Source: RYN-230 sp963717125
GTDB lineage: Bacteria > Actinomycetota > Actinomycetes > Streptosporangiales > Streptosporangiaceae
Reading direction: 5' to 3'
NCBI GenBank assembly: GCA_963717125.1
Contig: CAVQVG010000015.1
Location: forward strand, 654,353 to 718,352
Length of the DNA stretch: 64,000 nt
Shown piece after piece: positions 43,794 to 52,041 of this stretch. The notes below the pieces were generated by a model that saw only the letters and a program-made list of their open reading frames with translations, was not told where the DNA came from and did not search any database. The translations under genes were made by a program, and so were the position numbers. The number at the start of each line of letters is the position of its first letter. The first letter of the stretch is position 1.

Positions 43794-46181
43794 TCAGTCC
43801 GTCCGTACCGGAGGCGCACCGGACACGTCGTGCCGCTGGGTGATGGCCTCCCAGACCCGGTCCGGGAGCAGCGGCATGTCGATGTTCCGCACCCCGGTCC
43901 CGGACAGCGCGTCGATCACCGCGTTGACGAACGCGGCCGGGCCGCCGACCGCGGCGCACTCGCCGATGCCCTTGGCCCCGATCGGGTGGTGCGGGCACGG
44001 CGTGACCACCTCGCTGTGCAGCTCGAACCCGGGCGTCTCCCACGCGGTGGGCAGCAGGTAGTCCATGTAGTTCGCGCCGACGCAGTTGCCGTCCGCGTCG
44101 AACGTGATGAACTGCATGTTGGACATCGCGTACGCCTCGGTCAGCCCGCCCATGATCTGGCCTTCGACGATCATCGGGTTGATCCGCACCCCGCAGTCGT
44201 CCACCGCGACCAGGTTCAGCACGTCCCATACCCCGGTCTCCGGGTCCACCTCGACGGTCACGATGTACACGGCGAACGGCCAGGTCAGGTTCGGCGGGTC
44301 GTAGTAGGCGGTGTTCTCCAGGCCCGGCTCCATGCCGTCCGGCATGTTGCTGTACGCGGCCATCGCGCACTCCTGGATGGTCACCCCGCGGTCCGGGGCG
44401 CTGCGCACGTAGAACCGGCCCAGCTCCCACTCGATGTCCTCCTCGGACACCTCGAGCAGGTGCGCGGCCAGCCGCCGCGCCTTGGCCCGGATCTTCCGCG
44501 ACACCATGGCCACCGCCGCGCCCGCCACCGGCGTGCTGCGCGAGGCGTAGGTGCCCATGCCGAACGGCGCGGTGTCCGTGTCGCCCTCCTCGACGACGAT
44601 GTCCTCGGCCGGGATGCCCAGCTCGTGCGCGACGATCTGGGCCCAGGTCGTCTCGTGCCCCTGGCCCTGGCCCCGCGCACCGGTCCGGACGATGGCCTTG
44701 CCGGTCATGTGCACCTTGAGCTCGGCCGAGTCGAACATCTTGATGCCGAGGATGTCGTACTCGCGGCTGTTGCCCGCGCCGAGCGGCTCGGTCATCGTGG
44801 AGATGCCCAGGCCGAGCAGCCGGCCCCGGGCCCGGGCTTCCTCCTGCTGCTTACGGAAGTCCGCGTAGCCGACCGCCCGCAGGCCCACGTCCAGGCACTT
44901 CGCGTACTGGCCGGAGTCGGTCAGGAAGCCGAACGGGGTGCGGTGCGGGAAGTCGTCGTCGGCGACGAAGTTCATCCGGCGGAACTCGGCCTGGTCCAGG
45001 CCCAGGTCGTCGGCGGCCGCCTGCATCATCCGTTCCTGGAAGAACATCGCCTCGGTGACCCGGAACGAGCACCGGTAGGCCACCCCGCCGGGGGCCTTGT
45101 TCGTGTACACGCCGCGCGCGGTCAGGTGCGCGACCGGGACGTCGTACGCGGCGAACGCCGAGTGCATCAGGCCGATCTTGAACTTGCTGGGCTGGGCGTC
45201 GGAGAAGAACGCGCCGTGGTCGGCGTCGGTGTGCATCCGGACGGCCAGGATCTTGCCGTCCTGGCGCAGTGCCATCTCGCCGTCCAGGTACACGTCCCGG
45301 GCGAAGCCGGTCGAGATCAGGTTGCCGGACTTGTCCTCGATCCACTTCACCGGCCGCTCCAGCAGGATCGACGCCAGGATGGAGCAGACGTACCCCGGGT
45401 AGACCGGCACCTTGTTGCCGAACCCGCCGCCGATGTCCGGGGAGATGATCCGGATCATGTGCTCGGGCAGTTCGGCGACCAGCGCCACCGCGGCCCGGAT
45501 GATGTGCGGCGCCTGGGTGGTCATGTACACGGTCAGTTTCGACGAGGCCCGGTTGAAGTCGGCGATGGACCCGCAGCACTCGATCGGCGACGGGTGCGAC
45601 CGCGGGTAGTGCAGCCGCAGCCTGGAGACCACGTCGGCCGCGGCGAACGCGGCCTCGGTGCCGGCCGCGTCGCCGACCTCCCAGTCGTAGATGACGTTGC
45701 CGGCCTGGTTCTCCTTGTCATCCCGGATGACCGCCGCGCCCTCGGCCACGGCCTGCACCGGGTTCACGATGACCGGCAGCGGCTCGTAGTCGACGTCGAT
45801 CGCCTCGCACGCGTCCTTGGCGATGTACGGGTCGTCGGCGATGACGCAGGCCACTTCCTGGCCCTGGAACCGCACCTTGTCGGTGGCCAGCACGGCCTGC
45901 GTGTCGTAGGACAGGGTCGGCATCCAGGCCAGGTTGCGGGTGGCCATCATCTCGCCGGTCAGCACCAGGTGCACGCCGGGGATGTCCCAGGCCTTGCTGG
46001 CGTCGATCGACTTGATCCGGGCGTGTGCCAGCGGGCTGCGCAGGATCTCCATGTGCAGCATGCCGGGCAGCGTGATGTCGTCGGTGTAGTTGCCCTTGCC
46101 CCGGATGAACCGGCTGTCCTCGACCCGCTTGCGGCTCGCGCCCAGCCCGCCGATCTTGATCTCGTCGACTGCCTGAGACAC
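43794..46181 (-). CDS. coxL: Aerobic CO dehydrogenase large subunit, form I (set A)
   Basis: Molybdopterin-binding catalytic subunit, 795 residues. It carries the form I active-site motif AYRCSFR with the copper-ligand cysteine at Cys371, the Moco-binding GGGFGNKVPVYPG, GQGQGHETTWAQ, and the base glutamate in GAKGIGECAAVG near the C-terminus. These distinguish true CO dehydrogenase from form II homologues (AYRGAGR). GTG at 46181 starts 1 base after the coxS stop. The subunit order M-S-L is the form I order. Confidence 0.96.
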   Translation of the reverse strand: MSQAVDEIKIGGLGASRKRVEDSRFIRGKGNYTDDITLPGMLHMEILRSPLAHARIKSIDASKAWDIPGVHLVLTGEMMATRNLAWMPTLSYDTQAVLATDKVRFQGQEVACVIADDPYIAKDACEAIDVDYEPLPVIVNPVQAVAEGAAVIRDDKENQAGNVIYDWEVGDAAGTEAAFAAADVVSRLRLHYPRSHPSPIECCGSIADFNRASSKLTVYMTTQAPHIIRAAVALVAELPEHMIRIISPDIGGGFGNKVPVYPGYVCSILASILLERPVKWIEDKSGNLISTGFARDVYLDGEMALRQDGKILAVRMHTDADHGAFFSDAQPSKFKIGLMHSAFAAYDVPVAHLTARGVYTNKAPGGVAYRCSFRVTEAMFFQERMMQAAADDLGLDQAEFRRMNFVADDDFPHRTPFGFLTDSGQYAKCLDVGLRAVGYADFRKQQEEARARGRLLGLGISTMTEPLGAGNSREYDILGIKMFDSAELKVHMTGKAIVRTGARGQGQGHETTWAQIVAHELGIPAEDIVVEEGDTDTAPFGMGTYASRSTPVAGAAVAMVSRKIRAKARRLAAHLLEVSEEDIEWELGRFYVRSAPDRGVTIQECAMAAYSNMPDGMEPGLENTAYYDPPNLTWPFAVYIVTVEVDPETGVWDVLNLVAVDDCGVRINPMIVEGQIMGGLTEAYAMSNMQFITFDADGNCVGANYMDYLLPTAWETPGFELHSEVVTPCPHHPIGAKGIGECAAVGGPAAFVNAVIDALSGTGVRNIDMPLLPDRVWEAITQRHDVSGAPPVRTD

Positions 46182-46182
46182 G

Positions 46183-46707
46183 TCAGCCCTCCGCTCGCAG
46201 CTTGTCGGCCGCCCACAGCACCGACTTCACGATGTTCTGGTAACCGGTGCAGCGGCAGAGGTTGCCGGACAGCGCCCAGCGGACGTCCTCCTCGCTGGGG
46301 TCGGGGTTCTCGTCGAGCAGCGCCTTGGCCGCCATCATCATGCCCGGTGTGCAGAACCCGCACTGCAGGCCGTGCTCCTCCCGGAAGCCCTCCTGCAACG
46401 GGTGCAGCTCGGCCGCCCCGGCCAGCCCCTCCACCGTGCTGATCTCGTGCCCGTCCGCCTGCACGGCCAGCATCGTGCAGGACTTCACCGGCCGCCCGTC
46501 CACCAGCACCGTGCATGCGCCGCAGTTGGTGGTGTCGCATCCCATGTGCGTACCGGTCAGCCCCAGGCCACGGCGGATCAGGTGGGCCAGCAGCAGCCGC
46601 GGCTCGACCTCAGCGATCATCTTCCGCCCGTTGATGCTGAACTTGATCCGGCGGACCGGCACGTCGGTCCCGGTCTCGTCGCTGGAGTCCTCATATACGA
46701 GAGTCAT
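46183..46707 (-). CDS. coxS: Aerobic CO dehydrogenase iron-sulfur small subunit (set A)
   Basis: A 174-residue subunit with two [2Fe-2S] clusters: the plant-type site GCDTTNCGACTV with a fourth cysteine in VKSC, and the helical-domain site CGFCTPGM plus LCRCTGY. It passes electrons from the molybdenum site to FAD. The N-terminus is about 12 residues longer than the set B copy (YEDSSDETGTDVPV). ATG at 46707 is separated from the coxM stop by a single base. Confidence 0.96.
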   Translation of the reverse strand: MTLVYEDSSDETGTDVPVRRIKFSINGRKMIAEVEPRLLLAHLIRRGLGLTGTHMGCDTTNCGACTVLVDGRPVKSCTMLAVQADGHEISTVEGLAGAAELHPLQEGFREEHGLQCGFCTPGMMMAAKALLDENPDPSEEDVRWALSGNLCRCTGYQNIVKSVLWAADKLRAEG

Positions 46708-46708
46708 C

Positions 46709-47581
46709 TCAGGCTGCCCTCTCCTCCGGCACGTCGCGGCTCAGCAGGCGGACCACGAACGTGCGCACCATGTGCCGCTTGTACTCCGCGCTGCCGCGAT
46801 GGTCGGTCCGCGGCCGGGCCGCCGCCGCGGCCAGGTCCGCCGCCCGGCCGATGGACTCGGCGGTGAGCGGCTGCCCGGTCAGCGCCTGGGCCGCCTCGGT
46901 GGCTGTGATCGTCGATCCGCCCACCCCGGTCAGCCCGATGCCGGCCCGGGTCACCATGCCGCCGCTCGTCTCCACGGCGACCGCCACGCCGACGGTGGCG
47001 AAGTCGCCGACCCGGCGCTCCAGCTTCAGGTAGCCGCCGGATCGGGTGCCCTGGGCGGGCGGGATGACCGCCTCGACCGCGATCTCGTCCGGGGCCAGCA
47101 CGGTCTCGAACGGCCCGGTCACGAACTCGGCCAGCGGGATGGTGCGCCGCCCGGCCGGTCCCTGGGCCACCACCGAGCCGCCCAGCGCCGTCACCACCGA
47201 CGCCCAGTCGCCCTGCGGGTCGGCGTGGCACAGCGAGCCGACCAGGGTGCCCCGGGTGCGCACGATGGGATCGGCGATGAGTGGCGCGGCCGCCGCCATG
47301 GTCGGCTGGCTGCTCTTGAGCAGGGCCGAGCGCTCCAGCTCGGCGTGCCGGCACAGCGCACCGACGCGCAGCGTGCCGTCCGGGTCGGCCCGGTGGTAGT
47401 CAAGCCCGGGCACGTTGTTGATATCCACGATCAGGTCCGGCGACGCGAACCGCAGCTTCATGAGCGGGACCAGGCTCTGCCCGCCGGCCAGCACCTTCGC
47501 GTAGTCCCCGCCGTCATGCAGCAGGGTGATCGCTTCATCCAGCGACCGGGGCGCCTCGTAGTTGAACCGGGACGGGTACAT
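46709..47581 (-). CDS. coxM: Aerobic CO dehydrogenase FAD-binding medium subunit (set A)
   Basis: A 290-residue flavoprotein subunit. FAD-binding signatures are AGGQSLVPLMKLR (residues about 32-44) and TRGTLVGSLCHADPQGD; the C-terminal CO dehydrogenase flavoprotein domain follows (AEYKRHMVRTFVVRLL). It delivers electrons to the quinone pool. ATG at 47581 lies 4 bases after the small upstream gene. Confidence 0.95.
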   Translation of the reverse strand: MYPSRFNYEAPRSLDEAITLLHDGGDYAKVLAGGQSLVPLMKLRFASPDLIVDINNVPGLDYHRADPDGTLRVGALCRHAELERSALLKSSQPTMAAAAPLIADPIVRTRGTLVGSLCHADPQGDWASVVTALGGSVVAQGPAGRRTIPLAEFVTGPFETVLAPDEIAVEAVIPPAQGTRSGGYLKLERRVGDFATVGVAVAVETSGGMVTRAGIGLTGVGGSTITATEAAQALTGQPLTAESIGRAADLAAAAARPRTDHRGSAEYKRHMVRTFVVRLLSRDVPEERAA

Positions 47582-47585
47582 CGGC

Positions 47586-47819
47586 TCAGTCCGATTCCGG
47601 GTCGGGGATGGCCACCGGCAGGGTGTCCTCGTCCGGGTCCGGCCGCGGCTCCTGGTGCGGCGGCCACGGGCCGGCCACCGGCTGGCCAGCGATCTTCAGG
47701 TAGTCCATCAGCTCAGGCCAGGCCCACACCGTGGGGCTCTTCCCGGTCTTCGGCGTGTGCTCGACCAGTTCGAACAGCCGGGGGTTGCCCCGGCTATGCC
47801 CGTCGGACTCAATGCGCAT
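47586..47819 (-). CDS. Small hypothetical protein heading the set A cox operon
   Basis: A 77-residue soluble protein without recognised domain: RIESDGHSRGNPRLFELVEHTPKTG, a Trp/Pro-rich middle (VWAWPELMDYLKIAGQPVAGPWPP) and an acidic tail PDPDEDTLPV. ATG at 47819 is chosen over GTG at 47825 because AAGGGAG is then spaced 7 bases. It ends 4 bases before coxM, so it is the first gene of the operon. Confidence 0.7.
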   Translation of the reverse strand: MRIESDGHSRGNPRLFELVEHTPKTGKSPTVWAWPELMDYLKIAGQPVAGPWPPHQEPRPDPDEDTLPVAIPDPESD

Positions 47820-47927
47820 CTGCACGCTCCCTTGCGCGACGACAGCTGGGAGTCACTAGAGCGCCATGATCGGTCGCCGGCGGTAGCTGGTGCAACTGGC
47901 GAATAAGGGGATGCTTAAGTAGCCAGG

Positions 47928-47965
47928 AACCCCGGCCGGGCCCGTGATGGCGCCCAGCCGGGGTT
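47928..47965. terminator. Hairpin between the ECF operon and set A cox operon
   Basis: Perfect 9-base arms AACCCCGGC (47928-47936) and GCCGGGGTT (47957-47965) with a 20-base loop, 12 bases beyond the stop of the minus-strand membrane-protein gene. It likely terminates that operon; no U-tract of length is present. Confidence 0.6.
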
Positions 47966-47976
47966 TGGCGGGTGGC

Positions 47977-49011
47977 TCAGAACCGGCCGGCCTCGATGGC
48001 CGCCACCGTCACCCGGGACACCCGGTAGGTGGATGTGGTGTCAGGCCGGTGCCCCGGGACGCCGCCGGCGAAGTTGACCGGCACCCCGGTGGTGCCGTTG
48101 ATGGTCAGCGTTTCCTGGTAGTTCGCGGGCATGGCGGGCGCCCTGGCGGTGAGGGTCAGCATGGCCGCCCCGTTGACGTTAGTGCTGCGGACGGTGACTT
48201 CCTTCAGGGTGGACAGCAGCCGGAGCACACCCGCCCGGACCTCGGGCTGGCCGGCCCCGGCTTGCAGCGCGTCCAGCGAGTTCTCCCAGATCTCGTTGTC
48301 CATGCTGGCCGCTTGCTGCGCGGCCGTCGGCGGATGCACGGGGATCGGGATCTTGGCGTGCTTGGCCCGGTCGATGGCCTTGATCTGCGCGACCTGCTGG
48401 CGCCAGGTCAGCTTCGGCTGATGGGGGTCCAGCATGGCGATGGCCATCCGCTGCCGGGCGATGGTGAGGTCACCGTGCACCGCGTACCGGGCCGCGGCCA
48501 GCTCGCGGGCGAACCCGCCGTCGCTGGTGTCGTTGTGCTCGGCGATCTGTTCGGGCAGACCGCTCTCGGACTGCGCGTAGTAGTACGCGCCGCTGTCGGT
48601 GTACAGGTCGGCGCCGCCGCCGGTGGACTGGCCCGCGGCGTTGACCTGGGTGCGGATTATCAGAGTCGCGTCGCCGGGCAGCGGGGTGCTGCGCGCCGTG
48701 ATGGCGGCGGCCAGCCGGATCAGCGGCGTGTGCGCACCAGGTGACGTGGCGTGGCTGCCGGAGTGCCGGGCCACCGCCTGGCCGCCCGGGCTGGCCTGCT
48801 GGGGCACCGACGTGATGACCAGTGTCACCGCCGTGGCGGCTGCGGCGATCCCCAGTCCGGCCGTGCTCCAGATCGCCCAGGCCCGGCGGCGTGGCTGGCG
48901 GTGTGCCGGACCCATCGTCTCCCGCAGCCGCCCCCTGGCCTCCTCGAATGCCGCATCCCGTAGGGGCGCTGCGTCTTTCAGGCGCCCGACCAGCTCCATC
49001 TCATCAACCAT
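47977..49011 (-). CDS. CU044_5270-type membrane protein, likely sigma-factor partner
   Basis: A 344-residue protein with a cytosolic N-terminal part of about 45 residues (VGRLKDAAPLRDAAFEEARGRL), one transmembrane helix (about 47-68), and a large extracytoplasmic domain with DPHQPKLTWRQQVAQIKAID. The plan and its position directly after an ECF sigma gene fit the CU044_5270 family that accompanies sigma factors in actinomycetes; anti-sigma activity is inferred. ATG at 49011 directly follows the sigma stop codon, with AGGAGA upstream. Confidence 0.7.
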   Translation of the reverse strand: MVDEMELVGRLKDAAPLRDAAFEEARGRLRETMGPAHRQPRRRAWAIWSTAGLGIAAAATAVTLVITSVPQQASPGGQAVARHSGSHATSPGAHTPLIRLAAAITARSTPLPGDATLIIRTQVNAAGQSTGGGADLYTDSGAYYYAQSESGLPEQIAEHNDTSDGGFARELAAARYAVHGDLTIARQRMAIAMLDPHQPKLTWRQQVAQIKAIDRAKHAKIPIPVHPPTAAQQAASMDNEIWENSLDALQAGAGQPEVRAGVLRLLSTLKEVTVRSTNVNGAAMLTLTARAPAMPANYQETLTINGTTGVPVNFAGGVPGHRPDTTSTYRVSRVTVAAIEAGRF

Positions 49012-49581
49012 TCAGGTCGTCTCCTTCACAGTCTTCAGGTCAGTCATCAGGGCGGCCATGCCGGGCGCGTTCCGCAGTTCCTGGCGGGCCTGGTGCAGGC
49101 AGCGGCGGGCGGTCCCGGCCGGGATGCCGAGGGCCCGCGCCGCGTCGGCGACGGTCAGGTCCTCCCACGCGACCAGGGTCAGCACCTCTCGCTCGGTGGG
49201 CCTGAGCCGGGCCAGGGCGCTGCGCACCACCGGCCCGATGTCGATCCGCCGGTCCACGGCCGGCCACGGATCCCACCCAGCGGCCAGGCCGGTCAGGTCG
49301 GCCACGGGATCCTCGGCTGGCCGGGACCGCCAGTGCCGCCGGAGCGTGTTGTGGGCCACGCCGAACAGCCACGGGCGGGCGGCGGGAAATGACTGGTCAT
49401 AGGCTGCCCGCGATCCGAAAGCGGCCACCCATACCTCACCGAGCAGGTCTTCGGCGAGCTCCCGCCCGGCCCGCCGCACGAGGTAGGCCCCCACAGCCAC
49501 CTCGTGCCTGCGGATCACCTCGACGAAGGCTTCCCCGTCACCGGCCAGCGAGGCCGCGATCAACTCTGCGTCTGATGCCAT
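49012..49581 (-). CDS. ECF-family RNA polymerase sigma factor
   Basis: A 189-residue ECF sigma factor. Region 2: ELAEDLLGEVWVAAFGSRAAY and RPWLFGVAHNTLRRHWR; region 4: LRPTEREVLTLVAWEDLTVADAARALGIPAGTARRCLHQAR-like helix-turn-helix. ATG at 49581 is preferred because GAGGAGG stands just upstream; the open frame extends to 49611. Its regulon is unknown; it lies between the two CO dehydrogenase sets. Confidence 0.88.
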   Translation of the reverse strand: MASDAELIAASLAGDGEAFVEVIRRHEVAVGAYLVRRAGRELAEDLLGEVWVAAFGSRAAYDQSFPAARPWLFGVAHNTLRRHWRSRPAEDPVADLTGLAAGWDPWPAVDRRIDIGPVVRSALARLRPTEREVLTLVAWEDLTVADAARALGIPAGTARRCLHQARQELRNAPGMAALMTDLKTVKETT

Positions 49582-49655
49582 GCTCCTCCTCGCGCTGAGG
49601 TCCCACTCCACCCAGGAATTGCCACCGCACCGGCAGAGTGTTCAGCGCGAGCCGG

Positions 49656-50603
49656 TCAGCTCCAGATCGTCACGTACACCGGCGGCCGGAACCGGGACGG
49701 CGGGACGCCCGCCGCCGGGGAGCGCATCAGGTGCATAGCTTCTGGGGTGCCCAGGAAGCGGCGCAGCGAGCTGGCCGCCGTGCTGCGGTGCTGGCGTTCC
49801 AGCAGGGTGGCGTACCAGCACGCGCTGACCGGGGCGCCCGGCACGTCGACCAGGGACAGCTCGCCGCGGCGCAGCTGCTGGGCGACCAGGTGCTCGACGG
49901 CCGGGGCCACGCCGGCGCCGTCCGCCGCGGCGGCCCACGCCGCGGTCTGGTTGGGAAAGACCCGGATCATGCTGTCCGGCACCCGGAGCGCGGCCAGCAA
50001 CTGCCCGGTGTCACTGCCCGGGTCGGTGCCGGCCGGGTCAACCAGCCAGCGCCACTGCTGCGGGTTACCGTGCAGCCGGGGCTGCCCGGCCGTGACCACC
50101 ACGAGGCGGTACCGGAACACCGGCTCGCTGACCACGGGCAGCGCCGGGTCGCTGGGCACCTCCGGCCCGATGGCCAGGTCGGCCAGCCGGTTGGCCACCA
50201 GCACGCCCATCTCGTTGCTCACCGCCACCCCGGCGGACACCTCCAGGGCCCCGGCGAACCGCCGGGTGAACGCCTCCATCAGCGGGCTGACCACGAACTC
50301 GGCCAGGGTGGACGTGGCCACCACGCGGAGCTGCTCCGGCGCCCCCTGGGCCGCCCGGACCGCGGCGTGCGCCTCGGCGCCGAGCACCACGATCTGCGAC
50401 GCGGTGGACAGCAGCCGGGAGCCGCCCGGGGTCAGCGTCATGCCGCTCGGCCCGCGGCTGACCAGCTGGTCACCGAGGTGCTGGCGAAGCGCGGTGAGAG
50501 CCTGGGACACCGCGGACTCGCTGACCCCCAGGGCGTTGGCCGCCGAGGTCACCGAGCCCAGCCTGGCGACCAGGACGAACGCGTTCAGCTGGGTCAGGGT
50601 CAT
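49656..50603 (-). CDS. LysR-type transcriptional regulator divergent from cox set B
   Basis: A 315-residue regulator with an N-terminal winged helix-turn-helix (TQLNAFVLVARLGSVTSAANALGVSESAVSQALTALRQHLG) and a C-terminal periplasmic-binding-like effector domain (VVATSTLAEFVVSPLMEAF onward). ATG at 50603 faces coxM of set B across 69 bases, the usual divergent layout of LysR regulators and their targets. The effector is unknown. Confidence 0.9.
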   Translation of the reverse strand: MTLTQLNAFVLVARLGSVTSAANALGVSESAVSQALTALRQHLGDQLVSRGPSGMTLTPGGSRLLSTASQIVVLGAEAHAAVRAAQGAPEQLRVVATSTLAEFVVSPLMEAFTRRFAGALEVSAGVAVSNEMGVLVANRLADLAIGPEVPSDPALPVVSEPVFRYRLVVVTAGQPRLHGNPQQWRWLVDPAGTDPGSDTGQLLAALRVPDSMIRVFPNQTAAWAAAADGAGVAPAVEHLVAQQLRRGELSLVDVPGAPVSACWYATLLERQHRSTAASSLRRFLGTPEAMHLMRSPAAGVPPSRFRPPVYVTIWS

Positions 50604-50618
50604 AACAGCTCTGATTAT
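50602..50618. promoter_or_regulatory. Dyad candidate for LysR binding
   Basis: ATAA at 50602-50605 and TTAT at 50615-50618 form a short dyad, ATAACAGCTCTGATTAT, in the only A+T-rich part of the divergent gap, overlapping the LysR start codon. This fits a LysR-type operator but is too short to be certain. Confidence 0.35.
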
Positions 50619-50672
50619 GCTCGCCAGATGGGTCCGCTCGTAAACTGCGAACGGATCAGCGAGGGAGGGCGG

Positions 50673-51551
50673 ATGCAGGTCCCCGCGCACGTCGAGTACG
50701 AGAAGGCGGCCAGCGTCGAGCACGCGCTCACGCTGCTGGCCCGCTTCGGCCCAGAGGCGCGCATCCTGGCGGGCGGGCACAGCCTGATCCCGATGATGAA
50801 GCTCCGGCTGGCCCAGCCGGAGACGCTGATCGACATCAACGGGCTGACCGAGCTCAGCTATATCCAGGTGGCCGGGGGCGAGCTGAAGATCGGCGCGCTG
50901 GCCCGGCACGCGGAGCTGCTCGCCGACCCGGCGGCCGGCCAGCATTTCGCCATCCTGCACGACGCGGAGCAGGTCATCGCCGACCCGATCGTCCGGAACT
51001 GGGGCACGGTCGGCGGCTCGCTGTGCCAGGCCGACCCGTCCGAGGACCTGTCCGCGGCGTTCGCCGCGCTCAAGGCGACCATGGTGATCCGGCATCCGGA
51101 CGGCAGCCGCACCGTGCCGGCCCGGGATTTCCACACCGGGCCGTACGAGACCGTGGTCGCGCCGGGTGAGCTGCTGAGCGAGATCCGGGTGCCGATCCGG
51201 CCCGGCGGCGGCAGCGCCTACCAGAAGGTGGGCCGCCGGGCCGGCGACTGGCCGGTCGGCGCGGTCGGCGCGGCGCTGTGGCTGGACGGCGAGGGGGCCA
51301 CCATCGCCGACGCCGGCATCGGGCTGACCGCGGTCGGCGCCGCGCACTTCGCCGCGGCTGAGGCCGAGGAGTTCCTGCGCGGCGCCCCGGCCACCGAGGA
51401 GAGCTTCGCCCGGGCCGGCCAGATCGCGGCCGAGCACTGCCGCCCGGTCTCTGACCAGCGCGGCCCGGCCGACTACAAGCGCCACCTGGCCCGCGAGCTC
51501 ACCATCCGGGCGCTGCGCCAGGCGCTGGCCCGGGTGGCGCGGGACGCCTGA
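50673..51551 (+). CDS. coxM: CO dehydrogenase FAD-binding medium subunit (set B)
   Basis: A 292-residue FAD-binding subunit with AGGHSLIPMMKLRLA and VRNWGTVGGSLCQADPSED, followed by the flavoprotein C-terminal domain (ADYKRHLARELTIRAL). The FAD motifs are closer to the classical AGGHSLIP and TVGG forms than those of the set A copy. ATG at 50673 has GAGGGAGG at 50661-50668. First gene of the plus-strand set, 1 base before coxS. Confidence 0.94.
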   Translation: MQVPAHVEYEKAASVEHALTLLARFGPEARILAGGHSLIPMMKLRLAQPETLIDINGLTELSYIQVAGGELKIGALARHAELLADPAAGQHFAILHDAEQVIADPIVRNWGTVGGSLCQADPSEDLSAAFAALKATMVIRHPDGSRTVPARDFHTGPYETVVAPGELLSEIRVPIRPGGGSAYQKVGRRAGDWPVGAVGAALWLDGEGATIADAGIGLTAVGAAHFAAAEAEEFLRGAPATEESFARAGQIAAEHCRPVSDQRGPADYKRHLARELTIRALRQALARVARDA

Positions 51552-51552
51552 C

Positions 51553-52041
51553 GTGCAGATCACCGTGACGGTCAACGGGACCAGCTACACCCGGGAGGTG
51601 GAAGCGCGGCTGCTGCTCATCCACTTCCTGCGCGACGAGCTGCGGCTGACCGGTTCACACTGGGGCTGTGACACGTCCAATTGCGGGGCCTGCGTGGTGT
51701 GGCTGGACGGCACGCCGGTCAAGTCCTGCACGGTGCTGGCCGCGATGGCCGACGGGCACCAGGTGCGCACCGTGGAAGGGCTGGCCATGAAGGGGGCAGG
51801 GGAGGCGGGTGGGGGCCGGCTGGACCTGGTCCAGCAGGGGTTCGCCGAATGCCACGGGCTGCAATGCGGGTTCTGCACGCCGGGCATGATGATGACCGCC
51901 CGCTGGCTGCTCGACCACAACCCGTCGCCCACCGCGGCGGAGATCCGCGAGGCGCTGTCCGGCCAGCTCTGCCGGTGCACCGGCTACGAGAACATCGTGC
52001 GGTCGGTGCAGTGGGCGGCCGAGCAGGAGGCGGGCCGGTGA
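51553..52041 (+). CDS. coxS: CO dehydrogenase iron-sulfur small subunit (set B)
   Basis: A 162-residue subunit with two [2Fe-2S] sites, GCDTSNCGACVV plus VKSC, and CGFCTPGM plus LCRCTGY. A Gly-rich insertion (KGAGEAGGGRL) precedes the second cluster domain. GTG at 51553; the stop overlaps the coxL start by 4 bases (GTGA). Confidence 0.94.
   Translation: MQITVTVNGTSYTREVEARLLLIHFLRDELRLTGSHWGCDTSNCGACVVWLDGTPVKSCTVLAAMADGHQVRTVEGLAMKGAGEAGGGRLDLVQQGFAECHGLQCGFCTPGMMMTARWLLDHNPSPTAAEIREALSGQLCRCTGYENIVRSVQWAAEQEAGR

Noticed and set aside
43776..46442. 888-codon open frame on the plus strand opposite coxL (set A)
   Set aside because: Antisense to a fully recognisable coxL with intact active-site motifs; no ribosome site or protein family.
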